Source: Deltaproteobacteria bacterium
GTDB lineage: Bacteria > Myxococcota > UBA727 > VGSZ01
NCBI GenBank assembly: GCA_016177705.1
Contig: JACOUT010000006.1
Span: 62,001 to 126,000, forward strand
Direction of reading: 5' to 3'
Length of the DNA: 64,000 nt
A program made the position numbers and the translations under genes. Below are positions 45,495 to 53,296 of this stretch, piece after piece; the stretch's first letter is position 1; each line of letters begins with the position of its first letter. The notes beneath the pieces were generated by a model. That model did not search any database. It had not been told where the DNA came from and saw only the letters and a program-made list of their open reading frames with translations.

Positions 45495-45535
45495 GCTGTT
45501 CCCCGGCCGGCCTTAGCCGGCCGGGACAAAACAGC
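45495..45535. repeat. long GC-rich hairpin next to the element
   Basis: A 10-bp perfect stem (CCCGGCCGGC, loop CTTA) is enclosed by a second 6-bp stem (GCTGTT with AACAGC). It lies upstream of the lipoprotein gene and beside a second hairpin. No T run follows on either strand. It could be a mobile palindromic repeat or a structured RNA leader. Confidence 0.6.
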
Positions 45536-45536
45536 G

Positions 45537-45567
45537 AACCCAGGGCGCGTTGCACGCGCCCTGGGTT
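45537..45567. repeat. 13-bp perfect hairpin ending in a tRNA-derived sequence
   Basis: AACCCAGGGCGCG pairs perfectly with its inverted copy over loop TTGCA. The last bases of the right arm (GGTT) are also the first bases of a 22-bp sequence shared with the tRNA-Pro 3' end, so the hairpin imitates an anticodon arm joined to a T arm. Confidence 0.6.
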
Positions 45568-45585
45568 CAAATCCTGTCACCCCGA
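45564..45585 (+). repeat. second copy of the tRNA-Pro 3' end, inverted relative to attL
   Basis: GGTTCAAATCCTGTCACCCC plus GA is identical to the T-arm/acceptor part of the tRNA fragment at 45654-45675 but lies on the opposite strand. No tRNA 5' half (CGGGGTG) precedes it, so it is not a tRNA gene. It may be a scar of another insertion. Confidence 0.7.
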
Positions 45586-47166
45586 ACAAGCGCACGAGGC
45601 GACACGATCGGCCGAAAAAAAAGAAACGCCGCGCAGATGCGCGGCGTCCGTGGTCGGGGTGACAGGATTTGAACCTACGACCTCTTGGTCCCGAATATGG
45701 TTCGGTGGCTGTCCATCCGGTAGCAGGCAGTCACAAGCCGTTGATTTCTCTACAGGTGCGTCGCCGGTCCCTGTCCATCCATCCCATTCGGACCCGTCCT
45801 GTAGCAAGGAGTTTGCTACGTATTTGCTACAAGCGGCACCGCCACCGCCGGGGCCGCCGTCGTCGTCATCGCCGCTGCCCGCCGGTGGCAGGATGCCGAA
45901 CTTGAGCGCGTCGATCTCGGCGCGCAGGTTGTTCGGGTCGGTGCGGGCGTAGACCTCGGCCGTGATCTTCGGGTCGGTGTGCCGCAGGATCTTGGCGCCG
46001 GCGAAGATCGACACGCCGCTCGCCACCAGCCCCGACACGCACGAGGCGCGCAGGTCGTGGAACCTGATCTGTTTCGGGATCGGCTTCGGCCAGAGCTTCA
46101 TGGCGTGGGTGGGGCATAGCCGTTGCTCTGCGTCGGTGGCGCGCTCGACGTGGCCACAGCCGCGCTTGCGGCACACGTGATCGTACCCGTCGACGACACC
46201 GGCCCGGCCGAGCGCGCGCCTGAGCATGGCCGCGGCCTTGAAGTGGCGCGACCGCATCTTGCCGTCCGGGCCAGGGAAGACCAGGTCGCTCGTCGAGCTG
46301 TCGATGGCCAGCCCGATCCAGGGTGCGGCCTCGGCGGGGATCGGCAGCTTGTCGTCGTGCTTGCCCTTGGTCTGGTCGCGGTCCCAGGAGCGCCGGACCA
46401 CCAGCGAGCGCTCGGGCATGTTCACGTCGCACTTCTTCAAGCCGAGCAGCTCGCCCTTGCGCAAGCCCATGGTCACAGCGACGACGAACAGCGCCCGGTC
46501 CTCGGGGTCGATGGCGTCGATGAGCGCAGCAACCTCGTGGGGCCTCACCCACTCGCGCAGCTTCTTCGGCACCGGAATGGGCTTGGTCTTGCTGATGGGG
46601 TTCGCGCCCTGCCAGGTGCCGTGCGTCAGCTCGTAGTTGATCGCCGCGCGAATAGTACCGCGCAGGCCCTTCACGCTCTTCGGCTGGAGCTCGGTCAGCT
46701 TGGCGTCGAAGAACCTGTTGAGCTGCTGCACGCTGAGCTTGTCGAGCCTGGTGGCGGCGATGTCGCCGGCCACGTGCGTCATCAAGAGAGAGCGGGTGTT
46801 CATCTGCGACGGCCTGCCGGACAGGCCCACGTCGACGTACCGCTGGCACGCCTGGGCGAGCGTCGGAGGCCTCTCTGCGCTCGGCATCGGCTCAAGGCCG
46901 CGGAGCCGACGCTCCGCGAGGCGCTCACGCTCGTGGGCGGCAGCGAGAGCGAGGCGCCGAGTGGGTTCGCTCGACCTTTCCGACACCCATGAGCGAGCCT
47001 GATCTTCTCCGCGGAACTGGATCCACCATGCGCAGCGACGTGCCCCGCGTGGGCACCGGCACTCCTTCACGCATCGGCATCCGCGAAACGCGCGCGCAAC
47101 AGCAGCGGCCGCAGCCTTGCAGCCGCAGCGGTCCGAACATGGTCCGCGAAGGTAGACGCTTGCCAC
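45577..47166 (-). CDS. int: tyrosine recombinase (integrase)
   Basis: The 529-residue protein has the full catalytic set: Arg236 (MGLRKGELLGL), His370-x-x-Arg373 (FHDLR), the ILRHTD His and Tyr406 (VYARTD). A Cys-rich N terminus (CSDRCGCK, CRCVKECRCPRG) and a Cys/His insert between Arg and HxxR (HVCRKRGCGHVE, CPTHAMKLW) look like two zinc-binding additions. Residues from about 491 are encoded by attL and host DNA (EVVGSNPVTPT), so the C terminus is chimeric. GTG 47166 starts MASVYLRGPC-like sequence. It should catalyse integration and excision at tRNA-Pro. Confidence 0.93.
   Translation of the reverse strand: MASVYLRGPCSDRCGCKAAAAAVARAFRGCRCVKECRCPRGARRCAWWIQFRGEDQARSWVSERSSEPTRRLALAAAHERERLAERRLRGLEPMPSAERPPTLAQACQRYVDVGLSGRPSQMNTRSLLMTHVAGDIAATRLDKLSVQQLNRFFDAKLTELQPKSVKGLRGTIRAAINYELTHGTWQGANPISKTKPIPVPKKLREWVRPHEVAALIDAIDPEDRALFVVAVTMGLRKGELLGLKKCDVNMPERSLVVRRSWDRDQTKGKHDDKLPIPAEAAPWIGLAIDSSTSDLVFPGPDGKMRSRHFKAAAMLRRALGRAGVVDGYDHVCRKRGCGHVERATDAEQRLCPTHAMKLWPKPIPKQIRFHDLRASCVSGLVASGVSIFAGAKILRHTDPKITAEVYARTDPNNLRAEIDALKFGILPPAGSGDDDDGGPGGGGAACSKYVANSLLQDGSEWDGWTGTGDAPVEKSTACDCLLPDGQPPNHIRDQEVVGSNPVTPTTDAAHLRGVSFFSADRVASCACSG
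45614..45647 (-). terminator. intrinsic terminator of the tRNA-Pro locus
   Basis: On the minus strand a 9-bp stem (ACGCCGCGC, loop ATCT, GCGCGGCGT) is followed by TTTCTTTTTTTT. It begins 3 bp after the tRNA-Pro CCA end, as expected for the original tRNA transcription unit. Confidence 0.85.
45651..45695 (-). other. attL: 3' fragment of tRNA-Pro(CGG)
   Basis: On the minus strand the sequence runs from the anticodon loop (TTCGGGA, anticodon CGG) through the 3' anticodon stem CCAAG and the T arm to acceptor CACCCCG, A and CCA. The 5' half of the tRNA is missing: the preceding bases do not pair. A truncated tRNA 3' end beside a tyrosine integrase gene is the usual attachment-site duplication. The intact tRNA-Pro is expected at the other end of the element, beyond position 64000. 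Confidence 0.85.
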
Positions 47167-47184
47167 GGTGGTCCTCGCCGGGCG

Positions 47185-47382
47185 CTACCCCGCTTGCTGC
47201 TTCTCCAGCCACTTCCGAATCGCCTTGCGGCTGAAGCGCACGTTCCCGCCGATCCGGATGTGCGGCACGTTGCCGGCCTGCACGGCTTGGTAGACCCAGG
47301 ATCTGGACTTCTTGATCAACTGGCCGAGCTCGTCGGCGTCCATGAGGCTCTCGATCACCTCGGCCGCTGGCTGATTTCGCAT
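47185..47382 (-). CDS. AlpA/excisionase-type helix-turn-helix protein
   Basis: The 65-residue protein is a MerR-like excisionase fold. MDADELGQLIKKSRSWVYQAVQAG is the helix-turn-helix, and VPHIRIGGNVRFSRKAIRKWLEKQ is the wing and last helix (the typical R-I-G-x-x-R-F pattern). It lies 18 bp before the integrase and its ATG overlaps the preceding stop (TAATG). It likely directs excision or controls int. Confidence 0.85.
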   Translation of the reverse strand: MRNQPAAEVIESLMDADELGQLIKKSRSWVYQAVQAGNVPHIRIGGNVRFSRKAIRKWLEKQQAG

Positions 47383-48158
47383 TACGTCGCTCCCTTCTTC
47401 TTCATGATCGGGTCGGGCCGGACGACGTGGACGCCGGCCGGCCCTCCCACGCTGAGCCCGCACTCCACGACGATCCCGTCCTCGACAACGTGAACATTGC
47501 CCGCGGGCCGCACGCGCACCTTCGCGCTTTCGTCGATCGACGCGATCACCTTCGCCAACGGGATCGCAAGCGTCCCTTCTCCCGCGGCGTCCATTGCCTC
47601 GGCGAGCGTCACGTCAGCGACAACTCGCGCGTCCTTTCCCCGCAAGAGGAGGACTGGCGCGAAGCCCTCCTGCATGCACCGCATCGCAGATTCGTACGTG
47701 TCTCTCGCGGCAGCCGCGCTCGCAGCACGCCTCGCGACATCCTTCGACTCGGTGATCCGGAACGTGCGCCACGCCACTGCGCAGGCGAACTTCTCCTCCG
47801 GCGTGGGTCCGTTCGTCGTCGTCATTGTCACCGAGAAATCCCAGTCCGTGTAGATCGGGTCGTGGTACGAGAAGGTGAACTCGACGAGGCGATCTAGCCG
47901 GCGCGTGCCCGTAACGTTGAGGGCGGCCACCCGCCCGGCACCGCGCTTCCTGGTCCCCCGGATCTCTCGGATGCGCTCAACGGTCGACGCGGGGTAGTAG
48001 CTCGTCGTCCCGCGTCCGCTCGGATGGGGGCCGATTGTCGGCCGATCGATCAAGCCCTGATCAGCGTAGCGCGCCAGCGCGCGAGCGTTCTTCACGCCTG
48101 CGCGGGCGAGCACTTCCGGCCCGGTCAACATGTCCGGCGATGTCCTTTCGCGACGCAC
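47382..48158 (-). CDS. MerR-like DNA-binding protein with unknown C-terminal domain
   Basis: The 258-residue protein has an N-terminal MerR-type helix-turn-helix (LTGPEVLARAGVKNARALARYADQGLI, then SYYPASTVERIREIRG). A domain of about 180 residues of unknown fold follows (DWDFSVTMTT, ADVTLAEAMDAAGEGTLAIP). GTG 48158 is supported by AAGGAG 8 bases upstream; an ATG at 48131 is possible. It is first in the leftward regulator-excisionase-integrase operon and may be the element's master regulator. Confidence 0.7.
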   Translation of the reverse strand: MRRERTSPDMLTGPEVLARAGVKNARALARYADQGLIDRPTIGPHPSGRGTTSYYPASTVERIREIRGTRKRGAGRVAALNVTGTRRLDRLVEFTFSYHDPIYTDWDFSVTMTTTNGPTPEEKFACAVAWRTFRITESKDVARRAASAAAARDTYESAMRCMQEGFAPVLLLRGKDARVVADVTLAEAMDAAGEGTLAIPLAKVIASIDESAKVRVRPAGNVHVVEDGIVVECGLSVGGPAGVHVVRPDPIMKKKGAT

Positions 48159-48197
48159 GACTCGAACTCCTTGCTCTTCTTATGACGGTCTGTCAGA

Positions 48198-48226
48198 TCT
48201 AGAGCACGTTCATCCAGGTTGGTCAA
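48198..48226 (-). promoter_or_regulatory. candidate leftward promoter of the integration operon
   Basis: TTGACC and TCTAGA are 17 bp apart on the minus strand in the 109-bp region between the two divergent operons. The -35 is good and the -10 is weak. The region is the likely switch point between integration and replication genes. Confidence 0.4.
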
Positions 48227-48267
48227 GCGGCCCGTCCGTTGGACCACTGGTCGGAGGAGATCGGGAC

Positions 48268-48765
48268 ATGAACAACACGAATACGAGCGCCCGCCGCATG
48301 CTTGATGAGGGCGAAATCGCCGCCCTACTCGGCGTTTCCGTCGAGAGGCTTGCGTCGGACCGCCGCGCGGCCCGCGGGCTGCCGTTTCAGACGATCGGCG
48401 GCCGACCCAGGTACGACGTCACCGCCGTGCTGCACTACCTCGCCGGCTCAGCGCGCACTGCTCGGGCGGTCGCTCTTGTCGACGGTGACAGCTCTCAACA
48501 GCCGATTCCACCGGTGAGAACGGCCGCGGGAGCATGTGCCCTCCTGAAGGAGGTCATCGAGGACCTGGAAGATCTCAAGCTCGTCGCCTCGCTCGCGTCC
48601 CTCAGGGCGATCGAGCACGGCTGCACCGTCGAGGAGGCGCGCGCGGCGACCACGGCGAAGCAGTCCGCCTACGACCTTCAGCTCGCACGCCTGCGCACGG
48701 CTCTCGCGGCGCTGTCGAACGGTGGAACGCCAGAGACGTTCAACCCCGGAGCAGCCGATGGCTGA
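48268..48765 (+). CDS. small helix-turn-helix protein at head of replication operon
   Basis: The 165-residue protein starts at ATG 48268 with GGAGGAG 10 bases upstream. The N terminus (MLDEGEIAALLGVSVERLASDRRAARGLPFQTIGGRPRYD) is an AlpA/MerR-like helix-turn-helix. The rest is helical (LKEVIEDLEDLKLVASLASL) with no known domain. It overlaps the helicase-polymerase gene by 8 bases, so it may regulate or assist replication. Confidence 0.7.
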   Translation: MNNTNTSARRMLDEGEIAALLGVSVERLASDRRAARGLPFQTIGGRPRYDVTAVLHYLAGSARTARAVALVDGDSSQQPIPPVRTAAGACALLKEVIEDLEDLKLVASLASLRAIEHGCTVEEARAATTAKQSAYDLQLARLRTALAALSNGGTPETFNPGAADG

Positions 48766-51700
48766 TCCTCGTGCGCACCTGCGCGTGATCCAGCCTGGCG
48801 TGGAGGTCGACGGCGGCGCCATCCGTGCGGATGCCTCGCCGAGCCTCTCCCTCGCTGTGCGAATCCGCAGCCGTGGCCGTGCCGTCTCCGTCCCAGACGT
48901 GAGCGCCCAATCGCCGGCTGCGGCGCTCGACGCTGCGCTTAACACGGACGTCTCCTCGCTCGCCGCGCCCATTGCGACCTGGCAGGACCAGGAGGCAGCA
49001 GTCGTACTTGTCATCGAGAGACCTGGCGGCGCCGATCCCGCGCGCAGCGTCGACGTGCGCGTCCTCTTCCCGGATTGGGCTCCGCGGCCGCTCGCCGCCT
49101 GGGCGAACCTCCGCGGCGACCTCGTAGCGATCTTCGTGGCCACGGGAACGGCGACGGCCCGCGCTCTCGCGGGCACGTGGGCCATGGTCGCGCCGCTGTC
49201 CCGTTTCCTATCGTGGCCGATGCGCGTGCAGTCGTCGTTCGAGCACCCCGCGGCGGTCGCCGAAGGTCGCCGCCGCGGGCGCGTGCACAGGTTCGCGCCA
49301 TCGTCGCGGATCGTCGTGCCTGGCGCCGGACGTGCGAGCGACCCGAGTGACGACGAGATCCGAGCGTGGCTCGCCGAGCGGGGGCTCGACTACGGGCGCT
49401 GGCCCACGCCGGGCTGCGTGCTGTGCGGGACGCAGCGCCAGTCATCGGGGTCCGATCCCATCGTCATCGACGAGCGTGGTGCCCGGTGCTTCCGGTGCCA
49501 GGTCTTCAAGCCCTGGAGCGCCCTTCTCAACCGTGACGACGCTGAGGCGCCGTCGCTGTTTTCGGCCGCACGCCACCTCGTCCACTTCCCCCATCAGCGC
49601 TACGTGCTGATGGACCGTCGACCGCATGTGCCTGAAGAACTCTTGCAGCCGGCGTGGGCGCACATGCTGCGCGAGGTGAACCGCGCCCGGCTCGCCGAGC
49701 AGCCGACCGACGCGAAGGGCAAGCCGATCGAAAACCGCTGGATCGGCAGGGTCGATCGCGCGGCCCACGCGAAGAAGATCGACCTTGTGCGCGCGGCGGC
49801 GGGCGTGTGGCTCGATGCAAAGAGCCTGTTCCCGCGCAAAATCACGCTCAAGTCAACGAAGGACATGCCGGCGTGCGTCGACGGCATCACGACGGACAAG
49901 GCGCTCGACGCCGTGCCGGTGGATGGCTTCATGGCGGTCGCGCCCTTGAACGGGGACACGCTCGTCGGGCCGCACACCGTGCCGCCGCCGGGCGCGATCT
50001 TCGTGCGCCGGCCCGCGCGGCCCGGCGAGCCGGGTCCCGTTGACTGCACCGGGCGCCCATCGGCGTATGACGTCGAGCGCGCCTGGAAGACGCTCGAACA
50101 GCTTCTGCCCGGGATCCACCGCGGCTACGTGTCGGCAACGGTGATGGCCGCGCTCCTCGCTCAGACCGCCGATGGCCCGCCTCCGATCCTCGTCGTCACC
50201 GGCGACACCGGCACGAGCAAGACGACGACGCAGCGCCTCGTTGGCTCGATGATCGGCGGTGGCGCAGTCTGCGTCAGCTTCGGCCGCGATGCGGACGTCA
50301 CCCGGCGCAACATCGGCAATGCGCTCGTGCGCGACGGCGCGAGCCTGCTGTTCGTCGACGAGATCGGGCGAGAGCCCGACCCGTACGAGAAGCTCGCTGT
50401 TGTCTTGGAGCTTGGCGCCTCGATCCGCTTCGCCGCCAAGTACGCGAACGAGGTGAACGCGCCGGTCACGGCGCCGTTCGCCATCCTCGGCTCCACGCTG
50501 CCGCGCGCGGTCGTCGCCTCTCCGGAGCTCTCGCGGCGCGCGGTTGGCTGGCGTCTCATGCAGCGAGCAAAGGGGTGGGAGCGCTGGGGCGACCTGGCCC
50601 GCGCCCGGCGTCACCCCGAGCTACGCGCGGCGCTCGACGTTGTGGCCGCCGGCCTTTGGTGGCGGGCGCATGATCTTGGGCCGCGCTTCGACTGGCGCTC
50701 GCTCTGCATGAAGGAGCTCGGCGGCGTCGCGCTCGATAAGCTCGATCTCGACGACGCGGGTGGCGAGGAGCGCGCCGCGCACATCGTTGCGCTCTACGAG
50801 TTGTTCCGGACGGGAGCGGTCGCGGACATGACATTGTGCGCTGGTCGGCCCGGGTGGCTGAATGCGAGCGCAGGCAGGGATGCCCACGCGCTCATCGAGC
50901 AGCTCGTCGACACGGAAGCCGAGCATCGACGTTCGCATGCTGAGACCGCAGAGCTGGAGCGGGTCGATCTCACCAAGGTGCTCGGCTTCACGGACCCTGC
51001 GCTGAAGCTGCTCGTGCGTCGGCGCTCGGCACGCTGGTACGTCAAGTTCGTCCAGCTCGGCGTCGCCCGCGGGAAGGAGATGTCGCGCGCGGAGTTGCCG
51101 GCGGCCGTAGCGCCCGCCTGCGACCGGCGTGGTGATCGCGCCGGGCCGGCATCAGAGCTGGATGCGCTCGATGCGCCTGATGCGCCCGGCCCATTGTTTC
51201 TTGGCGGCGGCGGGAGAGGAGATGGTGGGCGGGCGGAAGACCCAGCGGGGCAGGGTGAGGTGGTGCAGGAGGGAGCGGCAGCGTCGCGCCCGGGCGCCAC
51301 GGGCGCATCGAGCACGGACGCGGGCCCCGCACCCGGCGCGACGCCGCCAAGGCCTGGGATCATCGTGATCGACCTCGCCGTGCGTTCCCAGGCCAACGCC
51401 GCCGAGCTTGCAGGCCGCGCCTACGCCGAGCACGCGACCACGGAGGTCATCGGGCTAGCGGCGCGCCTGCCCGGTGGAGCGATTCTCACGTGGATCCCCG
51501 GCCAGGCCGCACCCGCGACCCTCCACGAGCTGGTGACCCACGGCGCAACCCTGGCCGCTCACAATGCGAACGGCCTTGTGCGCCATGTTTGGTCCGCGCT
51601 CGCCTGGCCGCCAGTGGCACGCTGGCTCGACCTGCAACAGGTGGCGCGCCTCGCCGGCCTGCCGGATGGCATCGACGCGCTCGTCGCGCTCGCCGACACC

Positions 51701-53296
51701 GAGTGCAACGAGGCCGCCGAGCCCCTCGCACCGCACCGGCGTCCCGACGTACGCACGGGCCAGTTACCGCCGATCAGCGCACCCGCGCGCCGGCGCATTC
51801 TCGAACGGAGCCGCCGCCGAGCCGACGCGCTCTGGAACCTCGGCAAGAGGAGCCTTCGCCCGTGGGTCGCCGTCGAGCAACGCGTCCGAGACGTGGACGC
51901 GCGCATCAACGCGCGTGGCTTCTTGTTCGACGCCGATCTTGCCGACAGCGTCCTCGCGCTTGCCGAGACCTCCGCCAGCGAGGCCTGCGACGCAGCCCCT
52001 GTCGACCAGGACACGCTCCTGTCACCGCACCGCCTTCGGGCTTGGCTCGCCGAGGAGGGCATCGACGTCCCCGACGTACAACAGGGGCACCTGCGCGACC
52101 TTCTCGAAGACGACGATCTCCCCGACCCAGTCCGCAGAGTGATCGCCGCGCGGCTATCCGCATCGTCGATCGTCGAGGCCAAGTTGACCGCCGGGCTGCG
52201 CCGCGTCGACGAGGATGGTCGGCTCCGCCACGCCCTCGTGTACGGTGCTGCGCACACGGGGCGGTGGGGCGGACACGGCTTCCAGCCCCAGAACCTCCCA
52301 CGCGGCATCTCGGATCCGACCTTCGACGTCACGGCAGCGGTCGACGCGGCGCGCGCCAGCGACCTCGCCAGGCTCCGCGAGCTCGCTGCCGCCGTCGGCT
52401 CCAGCGTAGGACCGGCTCTCTCGACCCTCGTGCGCCCGTGCATCTACGCCGGCGCCGGGCGCATGCTCGCGATCGTCGACTACAAGAGCATCGAGCCGCG
52501 CGTACTGCGGTGGCTCGCTGGCGACAGGGACGGCCTCGACGTGTTCCGGCGCGCCGAGGACTTGTACCTGCGCATGGCGGCGACGCTCTATGCGACGCCC
52601 GTCGCCGACGTCTCCAAGCCCCAACGGCAGATCGGCAAGGCGCTGGAGGTCGGCTGCGGTTTCGGCATGGGCGTCGAGCGCTTCAAGTCTCACGCAGCGA
52701 ACATGGGCGTGGACTGGAGCGCGAGCGAGCTCACGCCGGAGCGCGCGGTCGACGCCTGGCGCACGGCGAACCCGCTCATCGCCGGAAAGCGCGTGGAGAT
52801 CCCCGGTTATCCGATTCGCTACGAGGGCGGGCTGTGGCGAGACGTCGAGGCCGCCGCGCGCGCGGCAGCGCGCGGCGAAACGCGCGAGGTCAGACTACTT
52901 CGTTGGTCACCCGCAGGCCGCGACATTCACTGCACGCTCCCCAGCGGCCGCATCGTTGTCTACCGCGACGCGCGCATCGAGGACGTCGTGCAGGGTGGGC
53001 GCAAGCGCTCCGTGCTCACCTATGCCCGAGGCCGCCGCCGCGTCACGACGTATGGCGGCAAGCTCGTCGAGAACTGCACGCAGGCCGTGGCTCGCGACAT
53101 CCTTGCCGATGCGCTAGTGCGCCTTGACGACGCGGGGCACGCGATCGTCCTTCACGTCCATGACGAGGTCGTCGCCGAGGTCGACAGTGGGCACGCGCTC
53201 TCGTCGATCGAGGCCATCATGCGCGCAGCGCCGGCGTGGGCCGAGGGTCTGCCACTCGACGTCGCGGCCCGCACGGCGCCGAGGTACGGGAAATGA
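48758..53296 (+). CDS. fused Zn-ribbon/P-loop ATPase and family A DNA polymerase
   Basis: This single 1512-residue frame has two modules. The first has a Zn ribbon (Cys220, Cys223, Cys244, Cys247), then a P-loop ATPase with Walker A GDTGTSKTT (Lys488), Walker B LLFVDEIG (Asp534, Glu535), ILGSTLP and SRRAVGWR (likely Arg finger). This is primase-helicase-like. A Gly/Ala/Pro linker (about 805-866) leads to a phage-type DNA polymerase. Its exonuclease-like part has lost key acids (VIDLA at 870-874; AHNANGL at 934-940). The polymerase motifs are complete: HTGRWGGHGFQPQNLPRG, motif A VDYKSIEPR (Asp1241), motif B RQIGKALEVGCGFG (Lys1294) and motif C HVHDEV (Asp1469). It likely replicates the element alone or with host factors. 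No primase domain is certain. Confidence 0.85.
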   Translation: MADPRAHLRVIQPGVEVDGGAIRADASPSLSLAVRIRSRGRAVSVPDVSAQSPAAALDAALNTDVSSLAAPIATWQDQEAAVVLVIERPGGADPARSVDVRVLFPDWAPRPLAAWANLRGDLVAIFVATGTATARALAGTWAMVAPLSRFLSWPMRVQSSFEHPAAVAEGRRRGRVHRFAPSSRIVVPGAGRASDPSDDEIRAWLAERGLDYGRWPTPGCVLCGTQRQSSGSDPIVIDERGARCFRCQVFKPWSALLNRDDAEAPSLFSAARHLVHFPHQRYVLMDRRPHVPEELLQPAWAHMLREVNRARLAEQPTDAKGKPIENRWIGRVDRAAHAKKIDLVRAAAGVWLDAKSLFPRKITLKSTKDMPACVDGITTDKALDAVPVDGFMAVAPLNGDTLVGPHTVPPPGAIFVRRPARPGEPGPVDCTGRPSAYDVERAWKTLEQLLPGIHRGYVSATVMAALLAQTADGPPPILVVTGDTGTSKTTTQRLVGSMIGGGAVCVSFGRDADVTRRNIGNALVRDGASLLFVDEIGREPDPYEKLAVVLELGASIRFAAKYANEVNAPVTAPFAILGSTLPRAVVASPELSRRAVGWRLMQRAKGWERWGDLARARRHPELRAALDVVAAGLWWRAHDLGPRFDWRSLCMKELGGVALDKLDLDDAGGEERAAHIVALYELFRTGAVADMTLCAGRPGWLNASAGRDAHALIEQLVDTEAEHRRSHAETAELERVDLTKVLGFTDPALKLLVRRRSARWYVKFVQLGVARGKEMSRAELPAAVAPACDRRGDRAGPASELDALDAPDAPGPLFLGGGGRGDGGRAEDPAGQGEVVQEGAAASRPGATGASSTDAGPAPGATPPRPGIIVIDLAVRSQANAAELAGRAYAEHATTEVIGLAARLPGGAILTWIPGQAAPATLHELVTHGATLAAHNANGLVRHVWSALAWPPVARWLDLQQVARLAGLPDGIDALVALADTECNEAAEPLAPHRRPDVRTGQLPPISAPARRRILERSRRRADALWNLGKRSLRPWVAVEQRVRDVDARINARGFLFDADLADSVLALAETSASEACDAAPVDQDTLLSPHRLRAWLAEEGIDVPDVQQGHLRDLLEDDDLPDPVRRVIAARLSASSIVEAKLTAGLRRVDEDGRLRHALVYGAAHTGRWGGHGFQPQNLPRGISDPTFDVTAAVDAARASDLARLRELAAAVGSSVGPALSTLVRPCIYAGAGRMLAIVDYKSIEPRVLRWLAGDRDGLDVFRRAEDLYLRMAATLYATPVADVSKPQRQIGKALEVGCGFGMGVERFKSHAANMGVDWSASELTPERAVDAWRTANPLIAGKRVEIPGYPIRYEGGLWRDVEAAARAAARGETREVRLLRWSPAGRDIHCTLPSGRIVVYRDARIEDVVQGGRKRSVLTYARGRRRVTTYGGKLVENCTQAVARDILADALVRLDDAGHAIVLHVHDEVVAEVDSGHALSSIEAIMRAAPAWAEGLPLDVAARTAPRYGK

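Noticed and set aside
45536..45588. Possible complete tRNA on the plus strand
   Set aside because: An anticodon-like hairpin and T-arm/acceptor sequence are present, but no matching 5' acceptor strand or D arm is found upstream.
44978..45952. Plus-strand frame containing VTGFEPTTSW-like sequence
   Set aside because: This is an antisense reading of the tRNA-Pro fragment and of the lipoprotein and integrase genes, a known type of spurious frame.
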